From assembly GCF_902706285.1 (NCBI RefSeq), contig NZ_CACSKD010000004.1:186001-250000 (forward strand): a stretch of 64,000 nt of DNA, given 5' to 3'. Made by a program: the position numbers and the translations under genes. The notes beneath the pieces were generated by a model, which was not told the DNA's origin, made no database searches, and saw only the letters and a list, made by a program, of their open reading frames with translations. The stretch is from Rhizobium sp. 18055. GTDB taxonomy: Bacteria > Pseudomonadota > Alphaproteobacteria > Rhizobiales > Rhizobiaceae. This document shows, in pieces, positions 1-8,596 of the stretch (position 1 is the first letter of the stretch; each line of letters starts with the position of its first letter).

Positions 1-281
1 TCCAGGGCCGGGAACACGCCATCCCAAGGGAGCGCGACCCACTCGATCTTGACGCCGAGCTCCTTGCCGATTTCGGCGAAGAGATCGACGTTCAGGCCGG
101 CATGCTCGCCAGCATCGATGAAATCGAACGGCGCAAAGGCGGTTTCCGTACCGACCTTGAGCGTGCCGGCGGCCTTGACTGCGGCAAGCGTATCGGCGGC
201 ATGGGCCGACAGCGTCGCGCCGAGCAGGAACGCTGCGCCGACCAGGCCCTTAAGCAATGAGTTTGCGATCATGATCTTCAT
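1..281 (-). CDS. Amino-acid ABC transporter substrate-binding protein, 5' part only
   Basis: Only the first 93 or so codons are present; the gene runs off the left edge. The reading frame starts with a hydrophobic signal peptide ending near AHAAD, followed by the typical start of the SBP_bac_3 fold (GTLKVGTETAFAPFDF, then LFAEIGKELGVKIEWV). Such periplasmic proteins bind polar amino acids or related solutes for an ABC importer. Start choice is open: the ATG at 281 abuts the GGAGAG motif, whereas the in-frame ATG at 272 lies 9 nt from it and is better placed. The gene is divergent from the HutC-like regulator, which may control it (inference). Confidence 0.85.
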   Translation of the reverse strand, partial: MKIMIANSLLKGLVGAAFLLGATLSAHAADTLAAVKAAGTLKVGTETAFAPFDFIDAGEHAGLNVDLFAEIGKELGVKIEWVALPWDGVFPAL

Positions 282-489
282 CTCTCCAGTTTTCACTCCC
301 CAGCGGAGGAGTTCGAGTTCCCGACTTTTTAAGTCCATTAAGCGAATTTCTCTGATCCGCTTTTGACTATACAAATAGATATAGGCTGGCCTAGTGTGTC
401 AACGTCAAAGTCTATGAACGCAAATTTTGTGCCGGACGAGCGGATTGGGGCAGGGGACCATGACGGGATCGGTGCCGGAGGATTTAAGT

Positions 490-1239
490 ATGTCGCTGGC
501 AAGAGGTGGCGCCTTGGGGCCGATTCATCAAAGAATTTTCAACGACATAGAGGCCAGGATCATCAGCGGTGACTGGCGACCTGGCGACCGGATACCCAAT
601 GAGCACGATCTGGTGGAGCAGTATCAATGCTCGCGCATGACCGTCAGCAAGGCGCTGTCCATCCTGGTCGAGCGCGGGCTGATCGTGCGCAAGCGCAGGG
701 CAGGTTCCTTCGTTGCATCGCCGCAGATCGACCGTACAGTGATGGATATCCAGGACATCAGCACCGAAGCGGCGCTTGCTGGCTACGAGCACCGTTACGA
801 GATACTGGCACGCAGCATCGACACGCTCGGATCAGCCGAAGCCGGGCAATTGCGAGCGCCTGCCGGTGCCGAGGTGCTGAGAATCCAGTGCCTGCACATT
901 GTCGATGGAAAGCCGATCGCGATCGAGCGGCGGCTGATCCTGCTCGAGACCGTACCGCTTGCCAGGCATGAGACGTTTTCAGCGATCCCGCCGTCGAAAT
1001 GGCTGCTGTCGCAGGTGCCTTGGTCGAAGGCGCGGCACGTTATCCGGGCAGTGTCGGCCGATGCATCGACGGCACGGATGCTGCAGATCGAGCGCGGCGA
1101 GCCCTGCCTCAGCCTCATTCGCCAGACATGGCAGAACGAGCGGATGGTAACCCATGTGGAGATCACCCATCCCGGAGACCGGTTCCAGTTTGCAAGCACC
1201 TTCCAGCCGGCTGAAAAGCGGGCACGCCGCCAACCCTGA
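490..1239 (+). CDS. GntR-family (HutC-like) transcriptional regulator with UTRA domain
   Basis: A 249-residue protein with an N-terminal winged helix of the GntR type (about residues 10-75, with IISGDWRPGDRIPNEHDLV and CSRMTVSKALSILVERGLI) and a C-terminal UTRA ligand domain (about 95-240). Layout and spacing resemble HutC, the histidine-utilisation repressor, but no hut catabolic gene is in view, so the ligand is unknown. Two starts are possible: ATG 460 (after AGGGGA) and ATG 490 (after GGAGG, 8 nt). I prefer 490 because it gives the usual HutC length. It lies 12 bp before the LysR gene, probably co-transcribed, and is divergent from the amino-acid binding protein. Confidence 0.85.
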   Translation: MSLARGGALGPIHQRIFNDIEARIISGDWRPGDRIPNEHDLVEQYQCSRMTVSKALSILVERGLIVRKRRAGSFVASPQIDRTVMDIQDISTEAALAGYEHRYEILARSIDTLGSAEAGQLRAPAGAEVLRIQCLHIVDGKPIAIERRLILLETVPLARHETFSAIPPSKWLLSQVPWSKARHVIRAVSADASTARMLQIERGEPCLSLIRQTWQNERMVTHVEITHPGDRFQFASTFQPAEKRARRQP

Positions 1240-1251
1240 CGAGGCCCGACC

Positions 1252-2190
1252 TTGACCGACGAGCAGCAATTCAGGGCTCTGCCGTTGAAAGCCCTGCAGG
1301 CATTCGAAGCCGTCGGCCGCTGCGGCAGCGTGACGGCTGCGGCCACCGAACTCAACGTATCGCCGGGCGCGATCAGCCAGCAGATCAGAAAGATCGAGAG
1401 CTTTCTCGGTGTGACACTTCTGGAGCGCAGCGGCCGCACCGCGGAGTTGACCGTCTGGGGCCGGCTCTATCACGGCGAAATCTCGAAGGGTTTCGAGCAG
1501 TTCGCCATTGCCGGACAGATGCTGGAGCGGGCCCGCAACGAAAATGCTCTGGTGCTGAGTGCCTTGTCCTCAGTGGTCAACAAATGGATCGGCAGGCGGA
1601 TCTTCGACTGGCAGGCGCTGCATCCTGCCGCCCATGTCCGCGTGATCGGTCGCGACCGTGAGCCACGCATGGGCTTCGACGAGGTCGATTTTCGCGTCAG
1701 CTACGGGTCGGACGTGCTCCAGCACGATCAATATACGGAGTTGTTTCGTGACTGGGTGGTTCCGGCCTGCTCGCCGGCGCTGATAGCTGGGACCAGACCA
1801 ACCGCGGCTGAGCTGCTGGGCTACCCGCTTCTGCATGTGGAATGGGAGAGGCACTTCACCCCCTATCCGCGCTGGTCGGAGTTTGCCGCCAAAGTTGGCG
1901 TCCAGCTGGAGGAGGCCGCGCCGGGGCTGTCCTTCACGCTGTCGAGCAGTGCCATCGATGCCGCTGTCAACAAGCGCGGTGTGGTGCTCGCCCAGATGTC
2001 GATGATCGCCGACGAGTTGGAAGCACAGACGCTGGTCATTCCTGTCGATATCAGGCTGCCGCTGCGCGAGAGCTATTTCCTCGCCTGGGATCGCTCGGCG
2101 CTGCAGAAAGCCTATGGGCCGGAGTTCAGAGACTGGATGATTGCGCTGTCGCGACAGCAGGCGCAGGTCTCGGCGCCATCAACTCTTTAG
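1252..2190 (+). CDS. LysR-family (GcvA-type) transcriptional regulator
   Basis: A 312-residue LysR protein. The N-terminal helix-turn-helix is clear (LPLKALQAFEAVGRCGSVTA, then AATELNVSPGAISQQIRKIE, about residues 8-65). The LPLxALxAFEA beginning is typical of the GcvA subgroup. A periplasmic-binding-like effector domain fills the rest. The start is a TTG at 1252, 7 nt after a GAGG motif and 12 bp after the GntR stop; no ATG fits the domain boundary. It precedes the flavin monooxygenase operon, which it probably regulates: a LysR-type box overlaps its own stop codon (2186-2200). Confidence 0.87.
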   Translation: MTDEQQFRALPLKALQAFEAVGRCGSVTAAATELNVSPGAISQQIRKIESFLGVTLLERSGRTAELTVWGRLYHGEISKGFEQFAIAGQMLERARNENALVLSALSSVVNKWIGRRIFDWQALHPAAHVRVIGRDREPRMGFDEVDFRVSYGSDVLQHDQYTELFRDWVVPACSPALIAGTRPTAAELLGYPLLHVEWERHFTPYPRWSEFAAKVGVQLEEAAPGLSFTLSSSAIDAAVNKRGVVLAQMSMIADELEAQTLVIPVDIRLPLRESYFLAWDRSALQKAYGPEFRDWMIALSRQQAQVSAPSTL

Positions 2191-2200
2191 AAAAACTAAA
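2186..2200. promoter_or_regulatory. Candidate LysR box
   Basis: Perfect 5-bp inverted repeat TTTAG-AAAAA-CTAAA overlapping the lysR stop codon, 84 bp before the monooxygenase start. The form fits the short dyads bound by LysR regulators. Assignment to the adjacent regulator is inference. A second dyad, TGATC-TT-GATCA, lies at 2217-2228. Confidence 0.4.
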
Positions 2201-2283
2201 ACGGACGTCAGCTTCCTGATCTTGATCAAAAAAGTCGCGTGGCGTTAGCTTGCGCAATCGATGACGATCACGCACGGGAGACG

Positions 2284-3666
2284 ATGATGGCGCGCAGCGA
2301 CAAGATGAAACTGGGTACCTTCGTCTACACCTTCGGCTTTCATCCGGCCTCGTGGCTGCACCCGGCGAGCAACGTCAACGGTGCCAACGATTTCAGCCAT
2401 CTTCTCGATGTCGCCAAGCGCTCGGAAGCGGCAAAGCTCGACTTCATGTTCCTGGCGGATTCGCCGGCGGCCGCAGTCGGCGATCCCGATGCATTGTCGC
2501 GCATTCCAACCAAGATGAACCGCTTCGAGCCGCTGTCGCTGCTCTCGGCTTTATCGGTGACGACCGAGAAGCTCGGTCTGGTGGCGACGGTCTCGACCAG
2601 CTATTACGAGCCGTTCAACGTCGCTCGCCTGTTTGCGTCGATCGATCACTTGAGCGGCGGCCGTGTCTGCTGGAATGTCGTGACCTCCGATCATGACGAG
2701 ACCGGCTATAATTTCAATCGCGACGGTCTCGACCCCCATGCCGTGCGCTACGAGCGCGGCAACGAGTTCGTCGATGTCGTGTTCGGGCTCTGGGACAGTT
2801 TCGAGGAAGGCGCGCTGCTGCTCGATCGCGAAAGCGGCGTCTATTATGACAAGACCAAGCACCACACGCTCAATCACAAGGGCAAGCATTTCCAGGTGCG
2901 CGGACCGCTCAACATCGCCCGCTCGCCGCAGGGACGGCCGATCATTGCCCAGGCGGGCGGCTCCGAGCCTGGCATGGACATGGCAGCCCGCACTGCTGAA
3001 ATCGTCTTCAGCCTCGCCTCCAACATCGACAGGAACCGCGCCTTCTACCAGAACGTCAAGGCCCGCATGCCCGCCTATGGTCGCAATCCTGACGACCTGA
3101 AGATCATGCCCGGCGTTGTGCTGAATGTCGGCGAGACCGAAGCGGAGGCGAAAGCCAAGGTCGACTACCTGATCGACAAGATGCACCCTGATGTCGGGCG
3201 GCTGATGCTGTCCGAATTTCTCGAGGCCGATCTGACCGGCGTCCCACTCGACAAGCCGTTTCCGATGGACCGGTTGCCGGAGGCGCCAAAGGGATCGCGG
3301 GCGCTGTTCGACGAACTCGTGGATTTCGTCAAGAGCGGTCGCACGGTCGGCGAGCTTGTCCGCCACTACGCGGAAAAGCACACCGGCAACGGCATCACCG
3401 GCACGCCGAACCAGATTGCCGACTTCATGGAAGAGTGGTTCGAGACCCGCGCGGCCGATGGCTTCATCCTGATGTTCCCGACACTGCCGGCCAGCCTCGA
3501 CGACTTCGTCAAGCTGGTGCTTCCCGAATTGCGCCGCCGCGGGCTGTTCCGCGAGGAATACGAGGGATCGACCCTTCGCGAAAACCTCGGCCTGTCGATG
3601 CCCGGCAATCGCTTCGCGAAAAGCGTAGAGCAGGAGACAGACGATGTCCCACCGACCGATCGTTGA
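2284..3666 (+). CDS. LLM-class flavin-dependent monooxygenase (NtaA/SnaA/DszA family)
   Basis: A 460-residue bacterial luciferase-like TIM-barrel enzyme. The opening KLGTFVYTFGFHPASWLHP, the segment FMFLADSPAAA, LSVTTEKLGLVATVSTSYYEP with LFASIDHLSGGRVCWNVVTS, and IIAQAGGSEPGMDMAARTAE are characteristic of the NtaA/SnaA/DszA group. These enzymes use FMNH2 and O2 to oxidise substrates such as nitrilotriacetate, EDTA or organosulfur compounds. The substrate here is unknown. ATG 2284 and ATG 2287 both follow GGGAG; 2287 has the better spacing (6 nt). The next gene, a flavin reductase, overlaps it by 23 bp and would supply reduced flavin. Confidence 0.9.
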   Translation: MMARSDKMKLGTFVYTFGFHPASWLHPASNVNGANDFSHLLDVAKRSEAAKLDFMFLADSPAAAVGDPDALSRIPTKMNRFEPLSLLSALSVTTEKLGLVATVSTSYYEPFNVARLFASIDHLSGGRVCWNVVTSDHDETGYNFNRDGLDPHAVRYERGNEFVDVVFGLWDSFEEGALLLDRESGVYYDKTKHHTLNHKGKHFQVRGPLNIARSPQGRPIIAQAGGSEPGMDMAARTAEIVFSLASNIDRNRAFYQNVKARMPAYGRNPDDLKIMPGVVLNVGETEAEAKAKVDYLIDKMHPDVGRLMLSEFLEADLTGVPLDKPFPMDRLPEAPKGSRALFDELVDFVKSGRTVGELVRHYAEKHTGNGITGTPNQIADFMEEWFETRAADGFILMFPTLPASLDDFVKLVLPELRRRGLFREEYEGSTLRENLGLSMPGNRFAKSVEQETDDVPPTDR

Positions 3667-4159
3667 CCAATCCGCGTTCAAGCTGTCGATGCGCCATCTG
3701 GCCGGCGCCGTCAGCGTGATCACCGTCGGCGAACATGCCGAGCGCACCGGCTTTACTGCCACCTCCGTCTCATCGCTGTCTGCCGACGTTCCCTCCGTCA
3801 TTGTCAGCGTCAACCGAACCTCATCCTCCTGGCCCGCAGTCGATAAATACCGTCGCTTCTGCGTCAATGTGCTGGCCGCCGACCAGCAGCATGTGGCGCA
3901 GTCGTTCGCCGGGTTTGGCGGTCGCCGCGGCGTCGAGCGGTACGACGGTGCGCAATGGTATCAGTTGGCAACAGGCACGCCGGCGCTCGCCAACGCGTTG
4001 ACCGTCCTCGACTGCGAGTTGGAGACGGTCCTCAACCATCATTCGCACGCCATCCTGATCGGCCGCGTCTGCGCGATCGAAACGCGGGAGGATGTGGAGC
4101 CGCTGCTTTATTGGCGCGGCGGCTACCGCCGGCTGTCGAGCGAAGCCGCCGTCTTCTGA
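3644..4159 (+). CDS. Flavin reductase of the two-component monooxygenase
   Basis: A 171-residue protein of the flavin-reductase-like split-barrel family (FKLSMRHLAGAVSVITVG, then GFTATSVSSLSADVPSVIVS, and a C-terminal WRGGYRRL). It would reduce FMN with NAD(P)H for the monooxygenase encoded just upstream. Its start lies inside the end of the monooxygenase gene (23-bp overlap) behind a GGAGA motif, indicating translational coupling. The gene ends 14 bp from the convergent agmatinase-family gene. Confidence 0.9.
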   Translation: MSHRPIVDQSAFKLSMRHLAGAVSVITVGEHAERTGFTATSVSSLSADVPSVIVSVNRTSSSWPAVDKYRRFCVNVLAADQQHVAQSFAGFGGRRGVERYDGAQWYQLATGTPALANALTVLDCELETVLNHHSHAILIGRVCAIETREDVEPLLYWRGGYRRLSSEAAVF

Positions 4160-4173
4160 CGGGTTGGTGCCGA

Positions 4174-5130
4174 CTAACGCCGGTGAGCAACCTGCCTGGC
4201 GATGACGCAGAGCAGCTCGAACATCATCGTTGCACCGGCCAGCGCCGTCATGCCGCCGAGATCGAAGGGCGGGGACACTTCAACAACATCGGCGCCGACG
4301 ATGTTGACGCCCTCAAGCAGCCGGATCATCTGTTGCGCCTCCCGGGTGGTGAAGCCGCCAACCTCGGGCGTGCCGGTTCCCGGCGCCATCGACGGATCGA
4401 TGCTGTCGATGTCGAAGCTCACATAAGCAGGCAGATCGCCGGCGATTTCACGCGCTTCCGCCATCACGTCTCTCGCGCCACGCTCGACGAACTCTTCCAT
4501 GTAAATGACGCGCACACCCTGCGCTCTCGCCCAGTCGTGCTCGCTCGGATCATAGACCGAGCCGCGAATGCCGATCTGGACGATCCGCTTCGGATCGAGC
4601 AACCCCTCCTCGATCGCCCGGCGGAACGGGGTTCCGTGGGTGTAGGGGTTGTCGCCGAAGTAAGTGTCGTTGGTATCGGAGTGTGCGTCGAAGTGAATGA
4701 GACCGACGGGTCGGCTTTTTGCCACGGCGCGCAGAACCGGCAGCGTGGTCAGGTGGTCGCCGCCGACGGAAAGCGGAATGGCGCCGGCCGCAACAATCTC
4801 GGCCATCCCGGCTTCGATACGGGCGAGGCCGTCCATCAGGTTGATGGGGTTGACCGAGAGATCGCCGACGTCGGCGATGTTGGCGATGCTATAGGGCTCG
4901 GTGCCGGAAACATGATGGACCCGGCGCATCAGGCTCGACTGGCTGCGGACCTCCCTCGGCCCATGCCGCGCGCCTGCCCTGTTCGTCGTGCCGCCATCCC
5001 AGGGAATGCCGACCAGCGCAATGTCCAGACCTTGGACGGTGTTGGCGGTCGGCAGTCGCATGAAGGTGGCATGACCCGCGAAACGCGGAACCTCGGAAGC
5101 GTCGATCGGCTGGTTGTATGTTCCACTCAT
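4174..5130 (-). CDS. Agmatinase / guanidino-acid ureohydrolase family protein
   Basis: A 318-residue arginase/agmatinase-fold protein with all Mn-binding motifs: GGDH (123-126), FDAHSD (147-152) and SFDIDSIDP (238-246). These enzymes hydrolyse agmatine or other guanidino compounds to urea plus an amine. The segment GIPWDGGTTNRAGARHGP fits the agmatinase/guanidinobutyrase/guanidinopropionase branch; which substrate applies cannot be read from sequence alone. Start ATG 5130 follows AGGA with 8 nt spacing. A strong inverted repeat 41 bp upstream (5172-5195) suggests regulation by a DNA-binding protein. It converges on the flavin reductase and is divergent from the DUF1194 gene. Confidence 0.88.
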   Translation of the reverse strand: MSGTYNQPIDASEVPRFAGHATFMRLPTANTVQGLDIALVGIPWDGGTTNRAGARHGPREVRSQSSLMRRVHHVSGTEPYSIANIADVGDLSVNPINLMDGLARIEAGMAEIVAAGAIPLSVGGDHLTTLPVLRAVAKSRPVGLIHFDAHSDTNDTYFGDNPYTHGTPFRRAIEEGLLDPKRIVQIGIRGSVYDPSEHDWARAQGVRVIYMEEFVERGARDVMAEAREIAGDLPAYVSFDIDSIDPSMAPGTGTPEVGGFTTREAQQMIRLLEGVNIVGADVVEVSPPFDLGGMTALAGATMMFELLCVIARQVAHRR

Positions 5131-5171
5131 TGCTTTTTCCTGTCTGTTTCTTCGGTCTGTCGTAGGAAAGT

Positions 5172-5195
5172 GAAACAGCGATGTCACGCTGTTTC
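5172..5195. promoter_or_regulatory. Strong inverted repeat upstream of the agmatinase-family gene
   Basis: Perfect 9-bp arms GAAACAGCG-N6-CGCTGTTTC, 41 bp upstream of the ATG at 5130. There is no T-run on either side, so an operator is more likely than a terminator; a leader hairpin is the alternative. No dedicated regulator gene is adjacent. Confidence 0.5.
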
Positions 5196-5353
5196 CGCCA
5201 TCAACGGGCTGTCGAAAGCGCGATTGCGCGTCCTCAAAAACAGGCGACAGCTGCCCGACTTCACTGAAAGTTGAAAGGCCCCGATCTCCAGAGGCTCGCC
5301 GTCCCGAGGGACTATGTTACAGTTGCCCGACGGAAACGGCGCAGGGTGGCTCG

Positions 5354-6133
5354 ATGCTGACAACACTTGCGGTGCTCATGAGCGTCTCGGGCGTGGCAGC
5401 GACAGTGCCGCAAGCGGGCGCCGACGAAGTCGATGTTGCGCTGGTACTCGCCGTCGATACGTCCCGATCGATGGACTACGAGGAAATAGGCATCCAGCGC
5501 GACGGCTATGTCGAAGCGCTGAAGCACGCGGAATTTCTGGATGCCGTCAAGAATGGTCTCAGCGGTCGCATTGCTGTCAGTTACTTCGAATGGGCAGGCA
5601 GTGTGGTGCCGGATTCCGTCATCGATTGGCAGGTGATCGAAACGGAGCAGGATGCGATCGATTTTGCCAACAAGCTCGAGGCCAGGCCTATGAGCACGCA
5701 GCGCCGGACATCGATATCCACCGCCGTCGCCCAAGGCGCCAGCATGATCGCGTCCAGTCCCTACAGCGGCAGGCGCAAGGTCATCGACATTTCCGGCGAT
5801 GGGCCGAACAATTCCGGTGATCCGGTCATACCCGTCAGAGACAAGGCGGTAGAGGCAGGCCTCGTCATCAACGGTTTGGCGATCATGCTCCGGCCGTCGG
5901 ATGCACCGAGCGGCCTCGATGCCTATTATTCCGATTGCGTCATCGGTGGTCCCGGCGCCTTTGTCCTGCCGGTCCACAGGATCGAGGATTTTGCCGTCGC
6001 CGTGCGCCGCAAGCTGGTGCTGGAGATCAGCGGCCTCACGCCACCGGCGACAATGCAAAGAATTGCCGACAGCCAGCCGAAGAGCGATTGCCTCATCGGC
6101 GAGAAGCAGTGGCAGAACCTGTTCGACCGCTGA
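5354..6133 (+). CDS. DUF1194 (von Willebrand factor A-like) secreted protein
   Basis: A 259-residue protein with an N-terminal signal peptide (cleavage near residue 23, AGADE) followed by VALVLAVDTSRSMDYEE, a vWA-type MIDAS-like motif (DxSxS replaced by DTSRS). The rest (IQRDGYVEALKHAEF, ISGDGPNNSGDPV, DAYYSDCVIGGPGAFV) is typical of DUF1194, a family common in Rhizobiales. Function is unknown; the fold suggests extracytoplasmic metal-dependent protein binding. It has no obvious operon partner and converges on the DUF1217 gene. Confidence 0.85.
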   Translation: MLTTLAVLMSVSGVAATVPQAGADEVDVALVLAVDTSRSMDYEEIGIQRDGYVEALKHAEFLDAVKNGLSGRIAVSYFEWAGSVVPDSVIDWQVIETEQDAIDFANKLEARPMSTQRRTSISTAVAQGASMIASSPYSGRRKVIDISGDGPNNSGDPVIPVRDKAVEAGLVINGLAIMLRPSDAPSGLDAYYSDCVIGGPGAFVLPVHRIEDFAVAVRRKLVLEISGLTPPATMQRIADSQPKSDCLIGEKQWQNLFDR

Positions 6134-6203
6134 CATGGTTCCGGTTTCTGTTGCGCTTTCCGTGTTGTTCATGGCGCGGGCGAGGCGTCTTTGGGGAGGG
6201 GCT

Positions 6204-8387
6204 TTAGCCGGTCTTCAGCTGTGCGATGGCAAGCAGCGTATCTGCGCTGATTGCCGATGAAGCGCTCAGGATAGAAAGCGCGGGAGAGCTGCTGGTCGAA
6301 TTGTTGGCGACGTCGTACATTGCGGCGAAGCGCTTGATCATGTCTTCGACTTTGTCCGGATCCGAAAGGTCGTCGAGATCGATGTAATTCTCGACCATCT
6401 CCGCCTGCTTATCGACGTCCATGTTCGACACTGAACTGGAGATGCTGAAGCTGGTGGTGAAGAACTCGAACAGCGCGCTGTCGCCCAGAATGTCATAGGC
6501 GTTGGAGATTTCCGGCGCCATGCGCTGGAAGTAGAGCGCCAGGCGCACGCCCGTGTTCGAGTCGCCCTGATCGCCCTCCAGTGTCTGGCGGACATAGTCG
6601 TTGATCGTCTCGAGCACGTCGCCACGTTGTTGCAGGGTGCCAGTCGGATCTTTGGAAATGGCGCCGTCCGTGTCGAAATTGAAAGCGCCGACAAGTTCGG
6701 CAAGGCGATAGTCGTCGAGCTTGTTGACGTAGCTGTCCGCGTCATCGGGATCGGAGGCGAACATCTTCGAAAGCTCTGTCGAGGTGACATCATCGGGATC
6801 GATGCCCTTTGCCTCGAGCGCAAACTGCACCAACCGATCGTCGCCGAGAAACTCGTCGACCGATTTGATCGTTGCCATCTGCGCGCGAAAATAGGTGATC
6901 TCTTCGTCCGCCGCATCGCTGGCTTCGGTCTGCTCGGTGCCCGAGAGATGGCGGATCTTGTCCTGTTTGTAGTCGGCTGCGTAATCGTCGATGACGGATT
7001 CCGACATGGCCTGTAGCGGCACGGTCACCTCGCCATCGTCGCCGAAGTTGAAGGCATCGCGAAAGGCCTCGAAGCGATCGTCCTTGAGGCTGTTGACGTA
7101 GCTCTTCGGGTCGGTCGGATCGCTTTCAAGAACCTTCTTGAGTTCGCTTTTCGAAACGCTGCTCGGCTCTATTCCATAGGATCGAAGCGCCATTTCCCAC
7201 AATTCGGGCTGCTCGTCATTGTCGCTATCGTCGTCGTCCGTGTTGGATTGCAGAAAGTCGTCAATCGACGTTACAGTCGCCATCCGTGTCGTATAGTTTT
7301 CGACGGCGGCGTCCGTCGTGCTGTTGGCGACCAAAGTCGGATAGTTGGTGGCAAAAGCTGCAACCGTCAGTGCGCTCTGGTCCGAAGTCTGTGTCGCGGT
7401 CCCTTCCGTCAGGGTTCCGTCATCGTTGAAATTGAAGGCGTCGTGCAGGTCGGACAAGCCGATGGCCGATGCCGTCGTCGCACTCTTCAGTGACGCCGAA
7501 ATGAAGCTGTCAGCGTCGTCGTCCGAGAGACCATAGGCTGTCCTGAGATAGGAGACGAGCTTGTCGTCCTCCATCAACTCGGTGACCGACGTGATGTTCT
7601 GGATCTCCGTGGAGAAGTAGGCGGTGTAGCTGTCGCCAATATCGGATGTCGCGAATGTCGAGACGCTGAGCGCATAGGCATTGGAGACCTGCGTCATCTG
7701 ATCGTCGGACATGGCTTCGCCGTCGGTGGACCCGTCCGTATTGAAGCTGAACGCCTTTGCCAGTTTCAGATAGACGTCGTCGTCAAGCTGATTGGCGAAG
7801 CTATCGGGATCGTCGAGGTCGCTGGTCAGAACGCTTTTGAGGAAGCTGGTGGATGTGTAATCCGTGCTGAGGCCGAAGGCCGTGAGGGCGAAGTTTTTCA
7901 ATCGTGAATTGGACAGGAAGCTGTCGACCGACGTTACCGACTGGATGTTGCCCTGGAAATAATCGGTCTCATCCTCGATTGCGGTTGTCTCGGCATCGAA
8001 CGAGGCTTCGTATCCGTCGAGCAATGCGGTTTGCTGCGTGTCGGACTGCGCCGTGGCCGTCTCGCCCGAGAACTTGTAGGCGGCGGCGAACTCAGTATAG
8101 CGGGTATCGCTCAGGCTGTTGGCAAAGCTGGCTGAATCGCTGAGATCGCTCTCCAGCACCTTCTTCATGAAGGCCTTGGCGTAGGTCATGTCTTCGAGGC
8201 CGTAGGCCTTCATGGCGTAGGAATAGAGCTTGTAGTCGCTCATGAAGTCATCGACCGACGTCACCTTGCCGATGTTTTCCTTGTAGTAGGTGCTGTCGCG
8301 AGAAACAGTCGCCTGAGAGGCCACGGTCATCAGGCTGTTGTTCAGGTTTCGCGTGATCGAGAGGTAGCCGACATAGGTGGAAACCAT
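6204..8387 (-). CDS. Multi-repeat DUF1217 (flagellum-associated) protein
   Basis: A 727-residue acidic protein without a signal peptide, made of five DUF1217-type repeats (about 33-106, 142-216, 256-322, 364-450, 497-574) and a degenerate sixth (about 617-692). Each repeat carries xxVTSVDDFL...LxxYAMKAYGL...ESDPxDxxSYxN and several end in FNFxxDG. DUF1217 proteins are usually encoded in rhizobial flagellar clusters; their role is not established. The beginning (TYVGYLSITRNLNNSLMTVA) resembles the N-terminal helices of flagellar axial proteins. ATG 8387 follows AAGGGA. Upstream at 8521-8544 is a palindrome shared with the tetR/EF-hand intergenic region, so it is probably co-regulated with them. 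Confidence 0.82.
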   Translation of the reverse strand: MVSTYVGYLSITRNLNNSLMTVASQATVSRDSTYYKENIGKVTSVDDFMSDYKLYSYAMKAYGLEDMTYAKAFMKKVLESDLSDSASFANSLSDTRYTEFAAAYKFSGETATAQSDTQQTALLDGYEASFDAETTAIEDETDYFQGNIQSVTSVDSFLSNSRLKNFALTAFGLSTDYTSTSFLKSVLTSDLDDPDSFANQLDDDVYLKLAKAFSFNTDGSTDGEAMSDDQMTQVSNAYALSVSTFATSDIGDSYTAYFSTEIQNITSVTELMEDDKLVSYLRTAYGLSDDDADSFISASLKSATTASAIGLSDLHDAFNFNDDGTLTEGTATQTSDQSALTVAAFATNYPTLVANSTTDAAVENYTTRMATVTSIDDFLQSNTDDDDSDNDEQPELWEMALRSYGIEPSSVSKSELKKVLESDPTDPKSYVNSLKDDRFEAFRDAFNFGDDGEVTVPLQAMSESVIDDYAADYKQDKIRHLSGTEQTEASDAADEEITYFRAQMATIKSVDEFLGDDRLVQFALEAKGIDPDDVTSTELSKMFASDPDDADSYVNKLDDYRLAELVGAFNFDTDGAISKDPTGTLQQRGDVLETINDYVRQTLEGDQGDSNTGVRLALYFQRMAPEISNAYDILGDSALFEFFTTSFSISSSVSNMDVDKQAEMVENYIDLDDLSDPDKVEDMIKRFAAMYDVANNSTSSSPALSILSASSAISADTLLAIAQLKTG

Positions 8388-8520
8388 CGTCTGTTCCCTT
8401 GCATGAGCGCATCAGTCCGCGCGACAGCCAGGCGGCAGACACGGGTCAAGAGCTGAGGTTGGTTTGATGTCTTGCGCCATTCATGGCGATGCGCAGCCGT
8501 TCACATGCGGCCGAATCAAC

Positions 8521-8544
8521 TTATAGAACTATAAGGTTCTATAA
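8521..8544. promoter_or_regulatory. TetR-type operator, copy 1
   Basis: Perfect 9-bp inverted repeat TTATAGAAC-N6-GTTCTATAA, 134 bp upstream of the DUF1217 start and 53 bp beyond the tetR stop. The same element occurs at 9350-9373. No T-tract follows, and the arms are AT-rich, which argues against a terminator. Probable binding site of the adjacent TetR protein (inference from position and repetition). Confidence 0.6.
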
Positions 8545-8596
8545 TTGTGTTGATGATGAATTGGAAGGGTAAAATCCACAGTGAGCCGACGAGGCG

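Noticed and set aside
297..330. Possible tRNA T-loop (GTTCGAGTTCCC)
   Set aside because: No matching acceptor, D or anticodon arms can be folded around it.
2551..3867. 438-codon open frame on the minus strand opposite the LLM monooxygenase
   Set aside because: It is antisense to two well-supported genes and lacks any domain; it arises from high GC content.
3955..5274. 439-codon open frame opposite the agmatinase-family gene
   Set aside because: Antisense shadow of a gene with complete metal-binding motifs; no family pattern of its own.
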